Below the pieces are notes generated by a model that did not search any database, was not told the origin of the DNA, and saw only the letters and a program-made list of their open reading frames with translations. 64,000 nucleotides of DNA from JAGPUQ01 sp050250395 (GTDB taxonomy: Bacteria > Pseudomonadota > Gammaproteobacteria > Pseudomonadales > Porticoccaceae): assembly GCA_050250395.1 (NCBI GenBank), contig JBFWOQ010000001.1, positions 1 to 64,000 on the forward strand, in the 5' to 3' direction. Each line of letters begins with the position of its first letter. The stretch's first letter is position 1. This document shows positions 24,356 through 32,841 of this stretch, piece by piece. The position numbers and the translations under genes are program-made.

Positions 24356-26347
24356 TCAGCGGTAGCCTTGAGTCCAGCTCAAGCCATGGCGCTTGAGCTT
24401 CCGATAGAGCGTAACGCGATGCATCTTGAGTTCGGCAGCCGCCGCGCCGATTTTGCCGCCATGGCGTTTCAGAACACTGAGAATGGCGTCAAGCTCCGCA
24501 TCGCCCAAGACATCACCACGCGCACGCCGAGCAGCCGCCATAACCGGCAGAGCGTCGGGGATTTCCAGATCGGCAGTAGTGATCTGGTGTCCCGAACTCC
24601 TGATAGCGGCCTGAACAAGCAGGTTTCGCAGCTCACGCACGTTGCCCGGCCATTCATAACATTCGAGGCACTCGAGGGCCTCCGCCTCGAGGCCCAAGTC
24701 GAAACGTTCCTCACGCAGGATGTGTACCGCAAGCGCGCCAATATCTTCCGCACGCTCGCGCAGCGCAGGCAGCCGGATCGGGAGTACATTCAGACGGTAG
24801 TAGAGATCAGCGCGAAAGTGACCGGTTCGTACGAGCTGCAGGAGATCAATATTAGTCGCACCAACGATGCGCACATCCACCGTGCGCGGGCGATTCGCGC
24901 CAACCCGGATTACGGTGTGGTGCTCCAGGAAGCGCAGGAGGTGCACTTGCATGCTGACTGACATGGCCTCCAGTTCGTCCAAGAACAAGGTACCGCGATC
25001 GGCCAACTCGAGCTTGCCGGCCCGCCCCCCCCGGGTTGCGCCTGTAAACGCGCCGTCCTCATAGCCGAACAGTTCGGCGGCAAGCAAGTCGCCGCCTAGG
25101 GCACCGCAGTTCAGGGGCACAAACGGGCCTGACGAGCGCGAGCTTTCTGTGTGGATCGCATGCGCTACGAGCTCCTTACCCGTGCCTGACTCACCCAGGA
25201 TCAGCACCGTCTGTTCACGCTGGGCAATCCGTCGCGCGCTTGCGATAGCCCGTCGAATGGCATCGCTTTGACCGACGATATCGTCGAACCGATAGTCGGC
25301 TCGCCATGGCGTTTCGAGCCGATTCGCATGGGCTCGACCTACAGCGGGCCGCAAGCGCAGTAGAAAACCGTCCACTTCGGAATCCTGGAAAATCGGTATG
25401 ATCTCGGCCGGAATGCGTGCGTCCCTGCAGCGCAGGCTCACGTCGCGCGGTGAGGTTAACGATGCCAAGTCGGCCGCGGTAACATCCGATTTGATCCCGG
25501 GGAGGGACGACAAAAACCGCCCCCGAGCATCGGCTCCTGTCGTGTGCAGTGGCCCGCAAGCGGATGACGACAGCCCGACGACCGCGCCCATTGGCGATAG
25601 ACACACTACGGCATCGTCCGGGTAGCGTCCGGTATGGACTTCGTACGCTTCGAGCAATCGAACCCGGCGTTGGTAGTCGGCCAGTGCGAGCTGCCGCTCG
25701 ATCATGCTCGCGGCGTTTTTCGCAAGTTCGAAGGCCAGCGGATGGGCGATACACCCGTAGGCGTACACATTGATGGTGCTGATGACCTCGTTGGTGGCAG
25801 GGTCGCGAATCGGGCACGAATTGCCAGTCCAGGGGTCCAGTCCCGCGGTGTAGTGCTCGAACCAGTGCACTTGAACGGGCTCACCGATGGCATGACTCAG
25901 CGCAACGGCGTCCGTACCGATACGGTCTTCCCGCCATTGGCCACCCACGACGCTATTGACCCGCTCTGCTTCGTGGATAAACGCATCCGTGCCGGATAAC
26001 CAAAGCGTACGGCAATGCCGATCGGTCAGCATCAATACGAATCCACAGACACTGAGTGCGTCCGTCAGCAATTGCAGGATCGGTCGAGCGACGTCGACCA
26101 GTTGCTGATCGGTACTCACGTACGCTGGGCTGGAATAGATGCCGGGTTCAGCCAGCCGCGATGTCGAGGCGGGACCTTGAGTACCCCATTGCGGATTGAC
26201 CCTGGCTTCGCGGGAGCGGTGCCATGATTCCAATATCAGCGGCCTGACGAGAGCGGGGTCCGGATCCTCTCCGGCATGCATACGCGCCCGTGCGCTACGC
26301 ACGCGACGGGCTTCCGCGGAGCGCTCCGATAACAGACTGCTTTTCAT
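24356..26347 (-). CDS. Sigma-54-dependent activator, AcoR type
   Basis: About 663-residue enhancer-binding protein. The N-terminal third is a GAF-containing sensor of the AcoR type (LSVCGFVLMLTDRHCRTLWLSG, then GTDAVALSHAIGEPVQVHWFEHY and NEVISTINVYA). The central AAA+ domain has Walker A GESGTGKE (about residue 382), GAFTGA for sigma-54 contact and Walker B GTLFLDELEAM. A FIS-type HTH lies at the C-terminus (GGKIGAAAAELKMHRVTLYRKLKRHG). The start MKSSLLS at 26347 is preferred over one eight codons upstream. It faces the monooxygenase operon, which has a sigma-54 promoter, and should activate it on sensing a small substrate. Confidence 0.92.
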   Translation of the reverse strand: MKSSLLSERSAEARRVRSARARMHAGEDPDPALVRPLILESWHRSREARVNPQWGTQGPASTSRLAEPGIYSSPAYVSTDQQLVDVARPILQLLTDALSVCGFVLMLTDRHCRTLWLSGTDAFIHEAERVNSVVGGQWREDRIGTDAVALSHAIGEPVQVHWFEHYTAGLDPWTGNSCPIRDPATNEVISTINVYAYGCIAHPLAFELAKNAASMIERQLALADYQRRVRLLEAYEVHTGRYPDDAVVCLSPMGAVVGLSSSACGPLHTTGADARGRFLSSLPGIKSDVTAADLASLTSPRDVSLRCRDARIPAEIIPIFQDSEVDGFLLRLRPAVGRAHANRLETPWRADYRFDDIVGQSDAIRRAIASARRIAQREQTVLILGESGTGKELVAHAIHTESSRSSGPFVPLNCGALGGDLLAAELFGYEDGAFTGATRGGRAGKLELADRGTLFLDELEAMSVSMQVHLLRFLEHHTVIRVGANRPRTVDVRIVGATNIDLLQLVRTGHFRADLYYRLNVLPIRLPALRERAEDIGALAVHILREERFDLGLEAEALECLECYEWPGNVRELRNLLVQAAIRSSGHQITTADLEIPDALPVMAAARRARGDVLGDAELDAILSVLKRHGGKIGAAAAELKMHRVTLYRKLKRHGLSWTQGYR

Positions 26348-26401
26348 GGCATACATCCTCCGCAGTCTCAAATAGCTCGACTACCCCGTCAAGCCAGCTC
26401 T

Positions 26402-26421
26402 CGGTTGCAATTTTGCAACCG
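26402..26421. promoter_or_regulatory. Candidate enhancer site for the sigma-54 activator
   Basis: CGGTTGCAA-TT-TTGCAACCG is a perfect 9-bp dyad, 150 bases upstream of the sigma-54 promoter at 26572. That is the usual distance for an activator-binding enhancer. A second smaller dyad, GCTGCG-TACG-CGCAGC, lies at 26473-26488. Confidence 0.6.
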
Positions 26422-26571
26422 GCCGCAACGGCTTCCGCTACTGCCAGGCAACCAGTGATCGTGAAGGGGGTTGCTGCGTACGCGCAGCGTAGTTGCGCGT
26501 CTCCCGCAACGATGCTGCGGAAATGCAACGGCTAGAAATCGTATCTCACTGTTTCAATTGCCTATATCGGA

Positions 26572-26587
26572 TGGCACATCGATTGCT
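26572..26587 (+). promoter_or_regulatory. Sigma-54 promoter of the oxidative operon
   Basis: TGGCAC-ATCGA-TTGCT matches the -24/-12 consensus (TGGCAC N5 TTGC) exactly. It lies 46 bases before the NTF2-like gene and points into the operon. The divergent neighbour encodes a sigma-54 activator, which makes the assignment strong. Confidence 0.88.
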
Positions 26588-26633
26588 CCAATAATCCGTG
26601 ACCAATCACGGTCTGCATGGAATGGGGTCTTTC

Positions 26634-27050
26634 ATGAGTTCAATACTCGAATCAGCAAAGCTTTTCTTCGAAGCCTGCGAAACCGGAAAAGGGTGGGACG
26701 GCTGCAAAGCGTACTGTCATTCGGGCGCGAGTTTCTCCGCACAGTCGGAGGCCCTGGCTGACGTAGGCACCGTGGAGGCGTACTGCGATTGGATGAGAGG
26801 TCTGTTCACACCGGTGCCGGATGGTCATTACGAGTTGAAGTTCTTCGCGGCCGATGAGTCGACCCACAGTGTCGCCGCCTTTGCAGTATTTCACGGTACG
26901 CAAACCGGACCAGGCGGACCGGTACCACCGACCGGCAAGAAAGTCGCGTCAGATTATGTCTATCACATGATCTTTGACGATGGCCGCATCAAACACGTCA
27001 CAAAAATCTGGAATGACACGATCGCGCTGCGCCAGTTGGAATGGGCTTAG
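26634..27050 (+). CDS. SnoaL/NTF2-like protein
   Basis: 138-residue protein of the NTF2-like/SnoaL fold. An N-terminal helix (ILESAKLFFEACETGKGWDGCK) precedes the sheet region GHYELKFFAADESTHSVAAF and the ending RIKHVTKIWNDTIALRQLEW. Such folds act as small isomerases, cyclases or hydratases, or as accessory subunits. No catalytic residues can be named with confidence. The ATG at 26634 is preceded by GGGG about 9 bases upstream. As first gene of the sigma-54 operon, ahead of a flavin monooxygenase and an esterase, it probably acts on the same substrate or helps the monooxygenase. Confidence 0.78.
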   Translation: MSSILESAKLFFEACETGKGWDGCKAYCHSGASFSAQSEALADVGTVEAYCDWMRGLFTPVPDGHYELKFFAADESTHSVAAFAVFHGTQTGPGGPVPPTGKKVASDYVYHMIFDDGRIKHVTKIWNDTIALRQLEWA

Positions 27051-27101
27051 CCGCGCGTTTCGACCCTGCCAGACAGCACTTACAGCCAAAGGACCGACAA
27101 C

Positions 27102-28232
27102 ATGAAGTTCGGCTTGTTTACCGAAGGGGATACCCACCGTGGTTACTCCGTCACGCAACGCTATGACGAGATGATCCGTGAGGCGCAGTTCGCTGAGGAA
27201 GTCGGTTTCGACACCTGGGGATGTTCCGAGCAGCATTTCGTCGGGCCATCGTGCACGACCTCGGCGCCCGAGGTCATCTACGGTGCGGTCGCGCATGCGA
27301 CTTCGCGGATCACGCTGCGCACGATGTCGACCGTGATGCTGCACTTCAACCACCCCATTCGCATTGCAGAGCGACTGGCGACGATCGATGTGCTCTCGCA
27401 TGGGCGTCTCGAGATCGCTGCAGTCCGCGGCAATAACGCGCACGTGTTTGACGCGTTCCAGGTGGATGCCGCCAATACCGTCAAAGAGTGGGATGAGACG
27501 TTTCGTGTCGTCGTCAAGGCGCTGACCGAGGAGTCGTTCTCACACCAGGGAGACTTCTACAAGATCCCGACTCCGGTCAAGGTCTGGCCGCGGCTGCATC
27601 AGCCGACATTCCCTCGCACCTATGTCTCGTCGACCGGTCTCGCGACACACGAATTGGCAGGCAGCATGGGGCTGGGCGCGCTATCGTTCTCCATCTACGG
27701 TTGGGACCACGTCGAACAAGTGGTCCGCGCGCATCAGCAAGCGGCTGCCAAGGCCGTGTCGATCCCGGGCGTTCCGATCAACAAGTCGATCGCGCGGCTG
27801 GTGGTCGGCGGTCAAATTGCGGCGACCAAAAAAGAAGCCGTCGAGCTGGCCCGCCCGTCCGTTCTCGGCTTCATGAAATGGCTCATCGGGTTCTTCAGCA
27901 ATACTGCCGCGAAAGGCGCCGACTTCGCCTATATGGACGATTGGAGAAAGTTGATCGAGGGCCACGAAAACGACCTCCATTGGATGAACGATAATCTGCC
28001 ACAAGTCCTCAATGGCACGCCGGACGACATCATTGCGGGCGTCAAGCGTCTCGAGACGATGGGCTTCGATGAAGTGATCTTCCGGATTGATGGTCAGGGG
28101 CACCAACAGATCATGAAGTCTCTTAATTACTTCGGAAAGTACGTCATCCCGGAGTTTCGCAATACTCTGGATGTGGTGAAACACAGCGAGTACGAAGATC
28201 TCGGCGTCTTTCCTCCGCCCTATATGCTTTGA
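27102..28232 (+). CDS. Luciferase-like flavin-dependent monooxygenase
   Basis: 376-residue member of the bacterial luciferase-like (LLM) oxidoreductases. The TIM barrel begins MKFGLFTEGD and contains the conserved WGCSEQHFVGPSC strand. HFNHPIRIAERLATIDVLSHGRLE is the core flavin/phosphate region. These enzymes use reduced flavin from a separate reductase to insert oxygen, often as Baeyer-Villiger or C-S/C-N cleaving enzymes. No reductase gene is adjacent. The esterase directly downstream fits a route in which a ketone is oxidised to an ester or lactone that is then hydrolysed. That pathway is inference from order and families. Confidence 0.88.
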   Translation: MKFGLFTEGDTHRGYSVTQRYDEMIREAQFAEEVGFDTWGCSEQHFVGPSCTTSAPEVIYGAVAHATSRITLRTMSTVMLHFNHPIRIAERLATIDVLSHGRLEIAAVRGNNAHVFDAFQVDAANTVKEWDETFRVVVKALTEESFSHQGDFYKIPTPVKVWPRLHQPTFPRTYVSSTGLATHELAGSMGLGALSFSIYGWDHVEQVVRAHQQAAAKAVSIPGVPINKSIARLVVGGQIAATKKEAVELARPSVLGFMKWLIGFFSNTAAKGADFAYMDDWRKLIEGHENDLHWMNDNLPQVLNGTPDDIIAGVKRLETMGFDEVIFRIDGQGHQQIMKSLNYFGKYVIPEFRNTLDVVKHSEYEDLGVFPPPYML

Positions 28233-28266
28233 GCCATCGCTCCCCATCAATTAAGGAGAATTCAGT

Positions 28267-29160
28267 ATGCCAAGCCAGCAAGCGATGGATGCCGTCGCAC
28301 AGATCCGCGATCATATTGTCGTAGAACAGCTCCGCATGAAGCCCATGCCGGTGCAAGCAGCGCGGGAAAGCTTCGATTCGTTCGCGGATTGGATCCCGTG
28401 TCCGCCCGATGTGGAAGTAGAACCAGTCGACGCAAACGGCGCGAAGGCAGAATGGATCGTGGCGCCGGGCGCTGCGACAGATCGGGCCCTGCTTTACCTG
28501 CACGGCGGCTGTTTCGTGATCGGTTCCGCCGCCTCGCATCGCGAAACCTGCGCCCGGATCTCATCGGCCACCGGCGGCGCTGTGCTGTTAGTCGATTATC
28601 GACGGACGCCCGAACATCCCTGTCCCGCCGCGATCGAGGATGCGGTGTCCGGGTTCAACTGGCTAGTCGAGAAAAAGGGTATTCCAGCTTCTCGCATCGT
28701 CATCGCCGGTGAGTCAGCGGGTGGCAACCTGACCTTGGCAGCCATGATCAAGCTCCGAGATACAAAGCAGGAACTGCCTGCCGCCGGCGTGTTGTTCTCC
28801 CCATGGGTGGACCTCGAATGCACGGGTAAAGACCCCGATATCCCGGACGAGATCCTCAGAAGACCAGATCTTCGGTACCTTGCTTGTTACTACCTCGGGG
28901 ATTTGCCTCCGCGGGATCCACTCGCCTCGCCGTTGTACGCCGATCTACGAGGGCTCCCATCGCTCTATATCCACGTTGGAAGTGCGGAAGTGCTGCTCGA
29001 CGATTCCTATCGCCTCGTCGAGGTGGCTCGAAAGGCCGGAGTCGACGTCAGGTTCGATGTCTGGGATGGGCTTTTTCACGCGTTCTTGCTGTATCCGTTG
29101 CCGGAGAGTGCGGAGGCTTTTCAGCGTATGACGAAGTTCATGGACGAGAAGATCGCTTAG
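28267..29160 (+). CDS. Alpha/beta hydrolase, HSL-type esterase
   Basis: 297-residue hydrolase of the hormone-sensitive-lipase (family IV) group. It has the oxyanion motif YLHGGCFVIGS (about residue 77), the nucleophile motif GESAGGN (about 152) and the block DYRRTPEHPCPAA. A catalytic Asp is likely near SAEVLLDDS, and the catalytic His is in DGLFHAF close to the C-terminus. It lies 34 bases after the monooxygenase with its own AAGGAG site. It probably hydrolyses the ester or lactone made by the upstream enzyme and is the last gene under the sigma-54 promoter. Confidence 0.9.
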   Translation: MPSQQAMDAVAQIRDHIVVEQLRMKPMPVQAARESFDSFADWIPCPPDVEVEPVDANGAKAEWIVAPGAATDRALLYLHGGCFVIGSAASHRETCARISSATGGAVLLVDYRRTPEHPCPAAIEDAVSGFNWLVEKKGIPASRIVIAGESAGGNLTLAAMIKLRDTKQELPAAGVLFSPWVDLECTGKDPDIPDEILRRPDLRYLACYYLGDLPPRDPLASPLYADLRGLPSLYIHVGSAEVLLDDSYRLVEVARKAGVDVRFDVWDGLFHAFLLYPLPESAEAFQRMTKFMDEKIA

Positions 29161-29895
29161 AAGATGCGGAAAGTTTAGGTCTCCGCCGGTGCCGTAGTCC
29201 ATGCTCAGCGTCCCACCGCGCTGGCGAGGCTTGCTCACTCCCGCCAACTGTGGGAAATAAGTGCGTCCCCATTTTCCCCGCGTGATGGATCGAATTGGTA
29301 CGAGTGTAGAAGAATAAACCACCTTTTCGTGTGTTCGCAGCGGGCGGCCTTGCCTGATCGACGGCGGGGTCTACCGTCGGCAGGCCGCTTCCGCTCAGCC
29401 ATCCGTGGCCAAGACTGGCGTCACACCGCTGAATTCTCCCCGTCGACGGCCGCGCCGGCACCCTTCCCCCTCGCCGCCGGTTTCCCGACCAGCCGCCGCC
29501 ATGGCCGTGCCGCTGACGGCAAAGCCCGAACGAGGTCATCCTGGGATTGTCACCCCATCTCGTCGAACATCGACGGTGTCAGGTCTTGCCTTTTGCCCTG
29601 GTCGCATGCGGCATGCTGTTTGTCTGCGCTCCGGCAAGGAGGCGGCACACGGTCAATGTTGACAACCAGCGTACTCGGGACTTCAACCAGGGCGCCGACG
29701 CCGACTGCAGCGACCGATAGACACCTCGCACAGTCGATCGATCACTCTGAGTTTCACATCTTGACGCTTGCCCACGAATTGACCAGGCGTAAAAGTACAA
29801 CTGGCCCGCGATGATTCTCGAGGCAAAAAGCAAGACCTGACACCAAGCCTCGACACGTGCGAGTGCGGCAATGAGGCGGCTCGGATCCGATGGCA
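29161..29895. other. Gene-free stretch with REP-like sequences
   Basis: About 735 bases between the esterase and the third AbiE-type locus with no convincing gene on either strand. It contains a REP-like phrase AAATAAGTGCGTCCCCATTT at 29258-29277 and a long-range inverted repeat at 29576/29843. It may be the scar of a lost element. Confidence 0.5.
29576..29843. repeat. Inverted repeat pair, REP-like
   Basis: GTGTCAGGTCTTGC at 29576-29589 is matched by its exact complement at 29830-29843. The match extends to 22 bases (29576-29597 and 29822-29843) with one mismatch. The pair brackets about 220 bases without a gene. The core GTCAGGTCTTG recurs in the repeats at 43.9-44.1 kb, so both may belong to one repeat family. 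Confidence 0.6.
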
Positions 29896-30770
29896 TCAAT
29901 CGCTCCTGCCGAGCTTCGCTGCAGCGATCGCGTGCGGCATGATGAATCCGGCAACACCTTCGATCACCTCAGGTAGGCTGCCGGGACGAAGCGCCACGTT
30001 CTCCAGAAAAGCATTCCACTGACGCTGCTTCTGCTCATCCTCGGCGAAGGCCGGGGTAAGAGCATCAGGCACGTCGACCGGGACCTCGGTCTCGCGCCGT
30101 TCGAAGGTCGCGGCGATTGCACGCGCCAGCCGGTCGTTGTCGAACGGGAACGACTGGCTGAGTAGCCAAATGTCATAGAAGTCCTTCATCCGGCTGTTCG
30201 CGCGTCCAAGCGCCACCATGCCCTGGAATTTCTCGGCAATCACCGTTTCGCGGGCGTACGCGCGCAAGCGAGGTGCGGGAAGGTCCAGCATGCACGGGTA
30301 GTCGATGACCTCGGCACCCGGCTCCAACGCATCTCCGAATGCGACGTCGACTGTTACAGCGATACGGGCACCACTGATCGATGCGGTCGTGCGCAGCCGC
30401 AGTCCGCCGACTCGAGCTCCTCCCGGATCTGGTCGACACGTACCGCGTTCGAATCGAATTCGACGCCATCCTCGACGTCTATGGCGAGAATCTCCTTGAA
30501 CGCTGCGACCATCGCGTCCGGGCTTGGATCGCCGAACCCCAACAGGTCGAGATCACGAGTAGCCCGGTGCGGATCCGTGAACCAGCTCGTCAACAGCATC
30601 GCGCCCTTGAGCACGAATCGGTCGGAGAAGGCCGACGTGCTGAGGCGGTAAAGCAGGCATTCTAATGCGTAGCGGGTGAGTATCAGTTCGAAGCTCTGCC
30701 CCGTTTCTCGGGAGAGATGCTGCAGGCGCGCCCGCACGGAGGCGCCGACGTTTCTGATCTCCCTAGGCAT
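29896..30770 (-). pseudogene. Frameshifted AbiEii-type nucleotidyltransferase toxin (third locus)
   Basis: The N-terminal part (30770 down to about 30406) encodes a normal AbiEii/AbiGii-type start. It includes SFELILTRYALECLLYRLS and the nucleotidyltransferase motif FVLKGAMLLTSWF...RATRDLDLLGFG. Near 30406, after REELESA, the frame breaks. The continuation LRLRTTASISGARIAVTVDV, then YARETVIAEKFQGMVALGR and KDFYDIWLL, is read in another frame to the stop at 29896. One missing base explains it. The toxin is therefore probably inactive, unless this is a sequencing error. It overlaps the antitoxin gene by 8 bases in the usual antitoxin-first order. Confidence 0.8.
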
Positions 30771-31380
30771 TGGCGGTCAGTGCCTCGAGATACGGCCGCA
30801 CGACTGTGGACACCCCGCCCTTCTCGGTTTGACGAGCAAGTTCCGCAGGAGTCGCCCTACGTTGCCTGAGCGCCTCTTGAAGCCCCTCTATCGCGACGGA
30901 CAGGCCCACTTTGCCGCGATGTCGGAAGCAATCGGCCACTGTCTTGGCCACGCCGAAGACTTTCACCGACACGCCTTCGATCACGTGGGTCTCAACGCCC
31001 TCCCTCAGCAGACTGTCTGTGAAACGCACAATGCGGATGCCCGCACCGCTGCGCTGCGGTGCCCAGTCCTTGGGCCCGATCGCCATCCAGACTTTCGGAG
31101 GCAGTTGGTCCGTTAGACCGTGGAACGCCAGGGCAGAGACGAGACACACGATGCCCTTGGGCACCCGCTTCGCGGCCTCCGCCAGGCTGTGGTTCGGGTC
31201 CAGATCGGCGTCTGGCAGCTGATAGACGCCTCGCGACAGGCGGATGACCTCACCTGCCCGTTCCATACGACTCATCGTCGCCGCGGTCACGCCGGCCTCG
31301 CGCAGCTCGAGCAGGCGCATGATCCCCTGCTTCTTCAGCAGGGTTTGGGCCAGCTCACGCTGCGTTCGGGGCTTTGCCAT
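30763..31380 (-). CDS. AbiEi-type antitoxin of the third locus
   Basis: 205-residue protein with an N-terminal winged helix (ELAQTLLKKQGIMRLLELREAGVT, then RMERAGEVIRLSRGVYQLPD) and the AbiEi-like body (GIVCLVSALAFHGLTDQLP, VFGVAKTVADCFRHRGKVG). It is intact while the partner toxin is frameshifted. It is not close to the two paralogous AbiEi copies in the window and belongs to a different subgroup. The start at 31380 is directly preceded by a long palindromic operator, which fits autorepression. An earlier in-frame start would run through the operator and was rejected. Confidence 0.85.
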   Translation of the reverse strand: MAKPRTQRELAQTLLKKQGIMRLLELREAGVTAATMSRMERAGEVIRLSRGVYQLPDADLDPNHSLAEAAKRVPKGIVCLVSALAFHGLTDQLPPKVWMAIGPKDWAPQRSGAGIRIVRFTDSLLREGVETHVIEGVSVKVFGVAKTVADCFRHRGKVGLSVAIEGLQEALRQRRATPAELARQTEKGGVSTVVRPYLEALTANA

Positions 31381-31429
31381 TGATACAAATACTCGATGTG
31401 TAGACCCTACGTACCGAGGATTTGTATCA
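31381..31429. promoter_or_regulatory. 47-bp palindromic operator before AbiEi-type antitoxin
   Basis: TGATACAAAT and ATTTGTATCA are perfect arms around an inner imperfect dyad (ACTCG...CCGAG). The 47-base core 31382-31428 has the same length and layout as the orphan operator at 15091. It lies between the antitoxin and the divergent large unknown gene and may control both. Confidence 0.7.
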
Positions 31430-31454
31430 TCTATCCGGGCGGCGCGCCACCTTA

Positions 31455-32801
31455 ATGAGCGCCGGCGGGCGGATGTGGGGTCAATCGAGCATCGTGGCAG
31501 AGGAACAAGACACAAACCAGGTATCGCCATCGCTGAGTGACAGAAGCGAGGGCCCGGTCAGTCGAGAAGCGCTATACGAGATGGTCTGGTCCGAGCCCAT
31601 GCTCCGGGTGGCGGCCCGGTTCGGCGTCTCGTCCAGCTACATGGCCCGCGTCTGCACGCTGCTCAACGTACCGCGGCCTGAGCGCGGCTATTGGGCGAAA
31701 CTGGCAGTCGGCAAAGCGCCGAAGCAACCGCAGCTCCCCGAACCGCGTCCGGGCGACCCGCTCGAGTGGACGCGGGACGGAGCCCTATCGAAGCGGGCCT
31801 GGTCCCTCCCGAAGCCGCCCGACCAGCAGCCTCGGCGTAAGCGGACGGTGCGGCGGCAGCTTCCGGAACGGCATCCGCTGGTAGGCGGAGCCAAACCGCT
31901 GTTCGAGGCCGGCCGCCTCTCCTGGCACGGCAAGTACCTCAAGCCAGCGAAAAAGCTGCTCGTCGACCCCGCAGTCACCCAGACAGGGTTGGACAAAGCC
32001 ATCGCCTTTGCGAACGAGCTCTTCCTGGCCTTGGAGGCCAGGGATCATCGCGTGGTCATTGCGCCCAATTCGGAGCGATTCCATCGCGCGGATATCGACG
32101 AGCGAGAGAACCCTGGGAAAGGTCACCACCATAACAATCTGTGGTCACCGATGCGCTGCACGGTGGTCTACATCGGCACCGTGGCAATCGGCCTCACCGT
32201 CATCGAAATGTCAGAGGCTGCCGAGGCCCGGTATGTGAACGGCGAATACGTTCGCCTGACCGATTTCGTCCCCAAGCGGCGCGGCCGGTACGCGCAGGAC
32301 TATGGTTGGACGAGCACCCACGACTTCCCGACCGGGCGCCTCTGTCTCCAGGCTTACTCGCCGTACCCGCGGGCCAACTGGACCCAGCAATGGCGAGAGA
32401 CACCGTCCCGAGACCTGTCCGGCAGGATTCCGTCCATTGTTCGCGAGCTGGAGAAGGCCACGGTCGAAATCGCGCGACTCGTGGAGGAGGAGGAGCGCCA
32501 GGCGGAGATCGAACGCAAACGCCGGGAAGCTGAGTACGAGCGCTGGTGTCGCGAAGAGGAGGCGCGGCAGGCCGCGAAGGCGCTGAAGGACAGCAAAGAG
32601 GAGCTGCTCCAGGTCATCGATACCTGGGCGGAGGCGAAGCGACTCGAGGCATTCTTCGCCGACGCCGAACGCCGAGCGCAGGATTTACCTGACGAGGAAC
32701 GCGAGCGCACAATAGAGCGACTTCGACGGGCGCGCGCCCTGATCGGCAGCACCGATGCGCTGGAGCGATTCAACGCATGGCGAGCGCCTGAAGAGCGCTA
32801 A
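31455..32801 (+). CDS. Large protein of unknown function with HTH-like start and coiled coil
   Basis: About 448 residues. The N-terminal part contains SREALYEMVWSEPMLRVAAR and FGVSSSYMARVCTLLNVPRP, which look like a helix-turn-helix, followed by the basic linker GYWAKLAVGKAPK. A middle region of mixed sheet (CTVVYIGTVAIGLTVIEMSE) leads to a highly charged C-terminal coiled coil (about residues 335-440, many Glu/Arg). I do not recognise a named family. It is divergent from the third AbiEi-type antitoxin across a shared operator, and its stop lies 41 bases before repeat copy 3, the place where an integrase gene normally ends. A role in DNA binding or element maintenance is inference. The start is uncertain (31455 or 31473). 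Confidence 0.75.
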   Translation: MSAGGRMWGQSSIVAEEQDTNQVSPSLSDRSEGPVSREALYEMVWSEPMLRVAARFGVSSSYMARVCTLLNVPRPERGYWAKLAVGKAPKQPQLPEPRPGDPLEWTRDGALSKRAWSLPKPPDQQPRRKRTVRRQLPERHPLVGGAKPLFEAGRLSWHGKYLKPAKKLLVDPAVTQTGLDKAIAFANELFLALEARDHRVVIAPNSERFHRADIDERENPGKGHHHNNLWSPMRCTVVYIGTVAIGLTVIEMSEAAEARYVNGEYVRLTDFVPKRRGRYAQDYGWTSTHDFPTGRLCLQAYSPYPRANWTQQWRETPSRDLSGRIPSIVRELEKATVEIARLVEEEERQAEIERKRREAEYERWCREEEARQAAKALKDSKEELLQVIDTWAEAKRLEAFFADAERRAQDLPDEERERTIERLRRARALIGSTDALERFNAWRAPEER

Positions 32802-32841
32802 AATCTGCCTGAATCTGGCCAAAAAGCCAGGCGAAGTCATC

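Noticed and set aside
29138..29539. Minus-strand frame in the gene-free stretch after the esterase
   Set aside because: Low-quality composition, with the REP-like phrase inside it and no ribosome-binding site.
13060..32841. Integrase or transposase gene inside the modules
   Set aside because: I searched all frames for tyrosine-recombinase, serine-recombinase and DDE motifs and saw none.
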